Of a DNA stretch of 6,515 nucleotides, positions 5,420 to 6,515 are shown one piece after another (positions within the stretch are counted from its first letter, which is position 1; each line of letters starts with the position of its first letter). The translations under genes were made by a program, and so were the position numbers. The notes beneath the pieces are model-generated. The model saw nothing but the letters and a program-made list of their open reading frames with translations, did no database searches and had not been told where the DNA came from. The DNA comes from Candidatus Falkowiibacteriota bacterium. Lineage in GTDB: Bacteria; Patescibacteriota; Patescibacteriia; Patescibacteriales; JALSMD01. The stretch is from the NCBI GenBank assembly GCA_026987855.1, contig JALSMD010000132.1, positions 1-6,515 of the forward strand, given 5' to 3'.

Positions 5420-5887
5420 TTAACGTGCGAAATGCGCAAATGCCTTATTAGCTTCGGCCATTTTATGAACAGTTTCACGTTTTTTAACAGCAGCTCCTTC
5501 TCCGTTAGCAGCATCCATAATTTCAGCAGCTAATTTTTCCGCCATACTTTTTCCTTTTCTTGCTTTAGCTGCTTCAATAATCCACCGACAACCCAATGTA
5601 AAACGCCTATCTCCTCTAACCTGATAAGGAATCTGATAATTTGCCCCACCAATTCTTCTTCCTCTTACTTCTAATAAAGGGGCAACCTTTTTTATAGCTC
5701 TATTAAAAACATGTCTTGGATCTTGTTTAGTTTGTTCTTTAATAATATCAAAAGCACCATATACAATCTTTTGGGCTACGGTTTTCTTTCCTCTGCGCAT
5801 TATATAATTGATAAACTTAGCAATATTAACATCGTTATATCTTATGTCTCCATCTATTTTTCTTTTTGGCGCTCTTTTTCCTCTCAT
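5420..5887 (-). CDS. rpsG: 30S ribosomal protein S7 (uS7)
   Basis: S7 is the primary assembly protein of the 30S head. It binds the 3' major domain of 16S rRNA and lies by the E site. In E. coli it is also the translational repressor of the str operon. The protein reads MRGKRAPKRKIDGDIRYNDV, with the conserved KFINYIMRRGKKTVAQKIVY early on. It then carries NRAIKKVAPLLEVRGRRIGG, ANYQIPYQV, RWIIEAAKARKGKSMAEKLA and the C-terminal KKRETVHKMAEANKAFAHFAR. At 155 residues it has the usual length (about 156) and no extension. Start ATG 5887 has no Shine-Dalgarno (AAATTT precedes it). It follows rpsL after only 32 nt without a visible hairpin, the one junction here that looks like simple co-transcription. 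Confidence 0.98.
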   Translation of the reverse strand: MRGKRAPKRKIDGDIRYNDVNIAKFINYIMRRGKKTVAQKIVYGAFDIIKEQTKQDPRHVFNRAIKKVAPLLEVRGRRIGGANYQIPYQVRGDRRFTLGCRWIIEAAKARKGKSMAEKLAAEIMDAANGEGAAVKKRETVHKMAEANKAFAHFAR

Positions 5888-5919
5888 AAATTTAAAAGTG
5901 GTTATTTAATTATTATAGG

Positions 5920-6342
5920 TTATGATGATTTTTCTTTTTTGGTACCATAAAGGCTGCGTGATTGTTTTCTTCCTTCAACGCCCTGAGCATCGTAGACACC
6001 ACGCACAACCTTATAACGGACACCGGGTAAATCTTTGGTTCTTCCACCTTTTACCAACACAATAGAGTGTTCTTGTAAGTTGTGTCCTATGCCAGGAATA
6101 TAAGCAGTTACCTCCATGCCATTAGACAACCTAACCCTAGCAATTTTTCTCATAGCAGAATTAGGTTTTTTAGGAGTAGTAGTAGTTACCTTTAAACATA
6201 CACCTCTTTTAAAAGGTGACCCTCTTCTCAAATATGTTTTTTTACGATGAAGTGTATCAAGAGTAAACTGAAGAGCTGGAAATTTACTTTTCTTTTTTAC
6301 TTTTTTGCGTCCTTTACGGACTAATTGATTAATTGTTGGCAT
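5920..6342 (-). CDS. rpsL: 30S ribosomal protein S12 (uS12) with an insertion
   Basis: S12 sits at the decoding centre of the 30S subunit and controls accuracy. It starts MPTINQLVRKGRKKVKKKSK and carries the invariant TTPKKPNSAM (55-64); Lys58 matches the classical streptomycin-resistance lysine. IPGIGHNLQEHSIVLVKGGR and KDLPGVRYKVVRG follow, and Asp104 matches the aspartate that RimO methylthiolates in many bacteria. At 140 residues it exceeds the usual 123-125. About 15 extra residues (around FTLDTLHRKKTYLRRG) lie between the PAL motif at 22-24 and the KRGVC motif at 45-49. The frame is otherwise clean, so I read this as a lineage-specific insertion, not an error. Start ATG 6342 has an A/T leader without Shine-Dalgarno. 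It is the first gene of the operon; a strong terminator lies 29 nt upstream. Confidence 0.98.
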   Translation of the reverse strand: MPTINQLVRKGRKKVKKKSKFPALQFTLDTLHRKKTYLRRGSPFKRGVCLKVTTTTPKKPNSAMRKIARVRLSNGMEVTAYIPGIGHNLQEHSIVLVKGGRTKDLPGVRYKVVRGVYDAQGVEGRKQSRSLYGTKKEKSS

Positions 6343-6371
6343 AATTTAATAGTTAAAAATTTATTTGGTCT

Positions 6372-6396
6372 AAAAAAACAACCCCGATAAATCGGG
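6372..6396 (-). terminator. Strong intrinsic terminator in front of rpsL
   Basis: CCCGAT (6396-6391) pairs with ATCGGG (6388-6383), followed by GTTGTTTTTTT (6382-6372) on the minus strand. This is a compact GC-rich stem with a tight loop and a long U-tract. It lies 25 nt after the stop of the partial upstream frame and 29 nt before the rpsL ATG. It may simply end the upstream gene. Because too little room remains for a promoter between it and rpsL, it may instead be an attenuator in the rpsL leader. Confidence 0.8.
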
Positions 6397-6415
6397 ATAA
6401 TTTACTAACATCTTT

Positions 6416-6444
6416 AATTTATCAAAATACAGAAAATAAGTCAA
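6416..6444 (-). promoter_or_regulatory. Possible promoter of the rpsL operon
   Basis: TTGACT (6444-6439; 5 of 6) is followed after 17 bp by TAAATT (6421-6416; 4 of 6), with TG one base before the -10 (extended -10 form). Transcription would start near 6409 and pass through the terminator at 6372-6396 before rpsL. It overlaps the last codons of the putative upstream frame, so it may be a chance match. It is nevertheless the best candidate upstream of rpsL within the window. Confidence 0.4.
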
Positions 6445-6515
6445 GAGCTTCATCAATTTCTAATTTTCCCCAACTTATGGTCTTGTTTTTGTTTACAAAT
6501 GTTTTTAATTTTATA
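6422..6515 (-). CDS. C-terminal end of an unidentified upstream gene, partial
   Basis: The frame entering from the right edge (first full codon at 6514) is open for 30 codons to a TGA at 6424-6422. It includes KLKTFVNKNKTISWGKLEI and ends DEALDLFSVF. The mix of charged and hydrophobic residues and the terminator 25 nt beyond its stop suggest a real gene end. Thirty codons is too little to be sure, and other frames here are broken by stops. In many bacteria rpoC lies upstream of rpsL, but I do not recognise this as the end of the beta-prime subunit. The TGA stop, if real, argues against reassignment of TGA. Confidence 0.4.
   Translation of the reverse strand, partial: IKLKTFVNKNKTISWGKLEIDEALDLFSVF

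Noticed and set aside
5912..5917. TATAAT between rpsL and rpsG as an rpsG promoter
   Set aside because: No -35-like hexamer at 15-19 bp; the upstream stretch is A-rich coding sequence of rpsL.
5711..5950. Plus-strand 79-codon frame across the rpsG start and rpsL end
   Set aside because: Antisense to two conserved ribosomal protein genes; no start signal.
1008..6342. Alternative genetic code (TGA as glycine, as in some CPR groups)
   Set aside because: No conserved gene has an in-frame TGA, glycines use GGN codons and the full genes end in TAA, so nothing indicates recoding.
1..6515. CRISPR array, insertion sequence, integrase or attachment site
   Set aside because: No regularly spaced direct repeats, no transposase or recombinase motifs; the inverted repeats are single intergenic hairpins between core genes.

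Overview
The window is AT-rich (roughly one third G+C by eye) and holds one long run of translation genes, all read on the minus strand. In transcription order, right to left, they are rpsL (S12), rpsG (S7), fusA (EF-G), an unnamed 145-residue gene, tuf (EF-Tu), rpsJ (S10) and the start of rplC (L3, cut by the left edge). This is the classical str operon running straight into the S10 operon. A 30-codon open tail of an unrecognised upstream gene occupies the right edge.

The organism is clearly a bacterium. I infer Candidate Phyla Radiation (Patescibacteria, probably Parcubacteria-like). The reasons are the A/T-only leaders with no Shine-Dalgarno in front of nearly every gene, an S12 with an extra block after the PAL motif, S10 and L3 carrying Lys/Glu-rich tails, and the extra small gene between fusA and tuf. 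This placement is a judgement from style, not from a database match. All full-length genes end in TAA and nothing suggests a recoded stop.

The proteins form one functional set. S12 and S7 build the decoding centre and head of the 30S subunit. EF-Tu delivers aminoacyl-tRNA and EF-G translocates. S10 sits in the 30S head and L3 nucleates 50S assembly. These genes look ordinary in their catalytic motifs.

The unusual material lies between the genes. (1) A hairpin or palindrome fills almost every junction, several with U-tracts, so the operon looks cut into segments: 6372-6396, 5364-5409, 3172-3211, 2642-2709, 1396-1450, 901-960 and 794-834. (2) The 145-residue gene has a Phd/YefM-antitoxin-like N-terminus and a C-terminal tip resembling the tail of single-stranded-DNA-binding protein. 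It also has its own near-consensus promoter, which overlaps a perfect 15-bp palindrome. (3) The 242-nt rpsJ-rplC gap is laid out like an attenuator: a tiered hairpin covering a ribosome site and ATG, a 33-codon reading frame whose stop lies in a terminator stem, a U-tract, then rplC. These are the best candidates for undescribed biology here; all are hypotheses from sequence alone.
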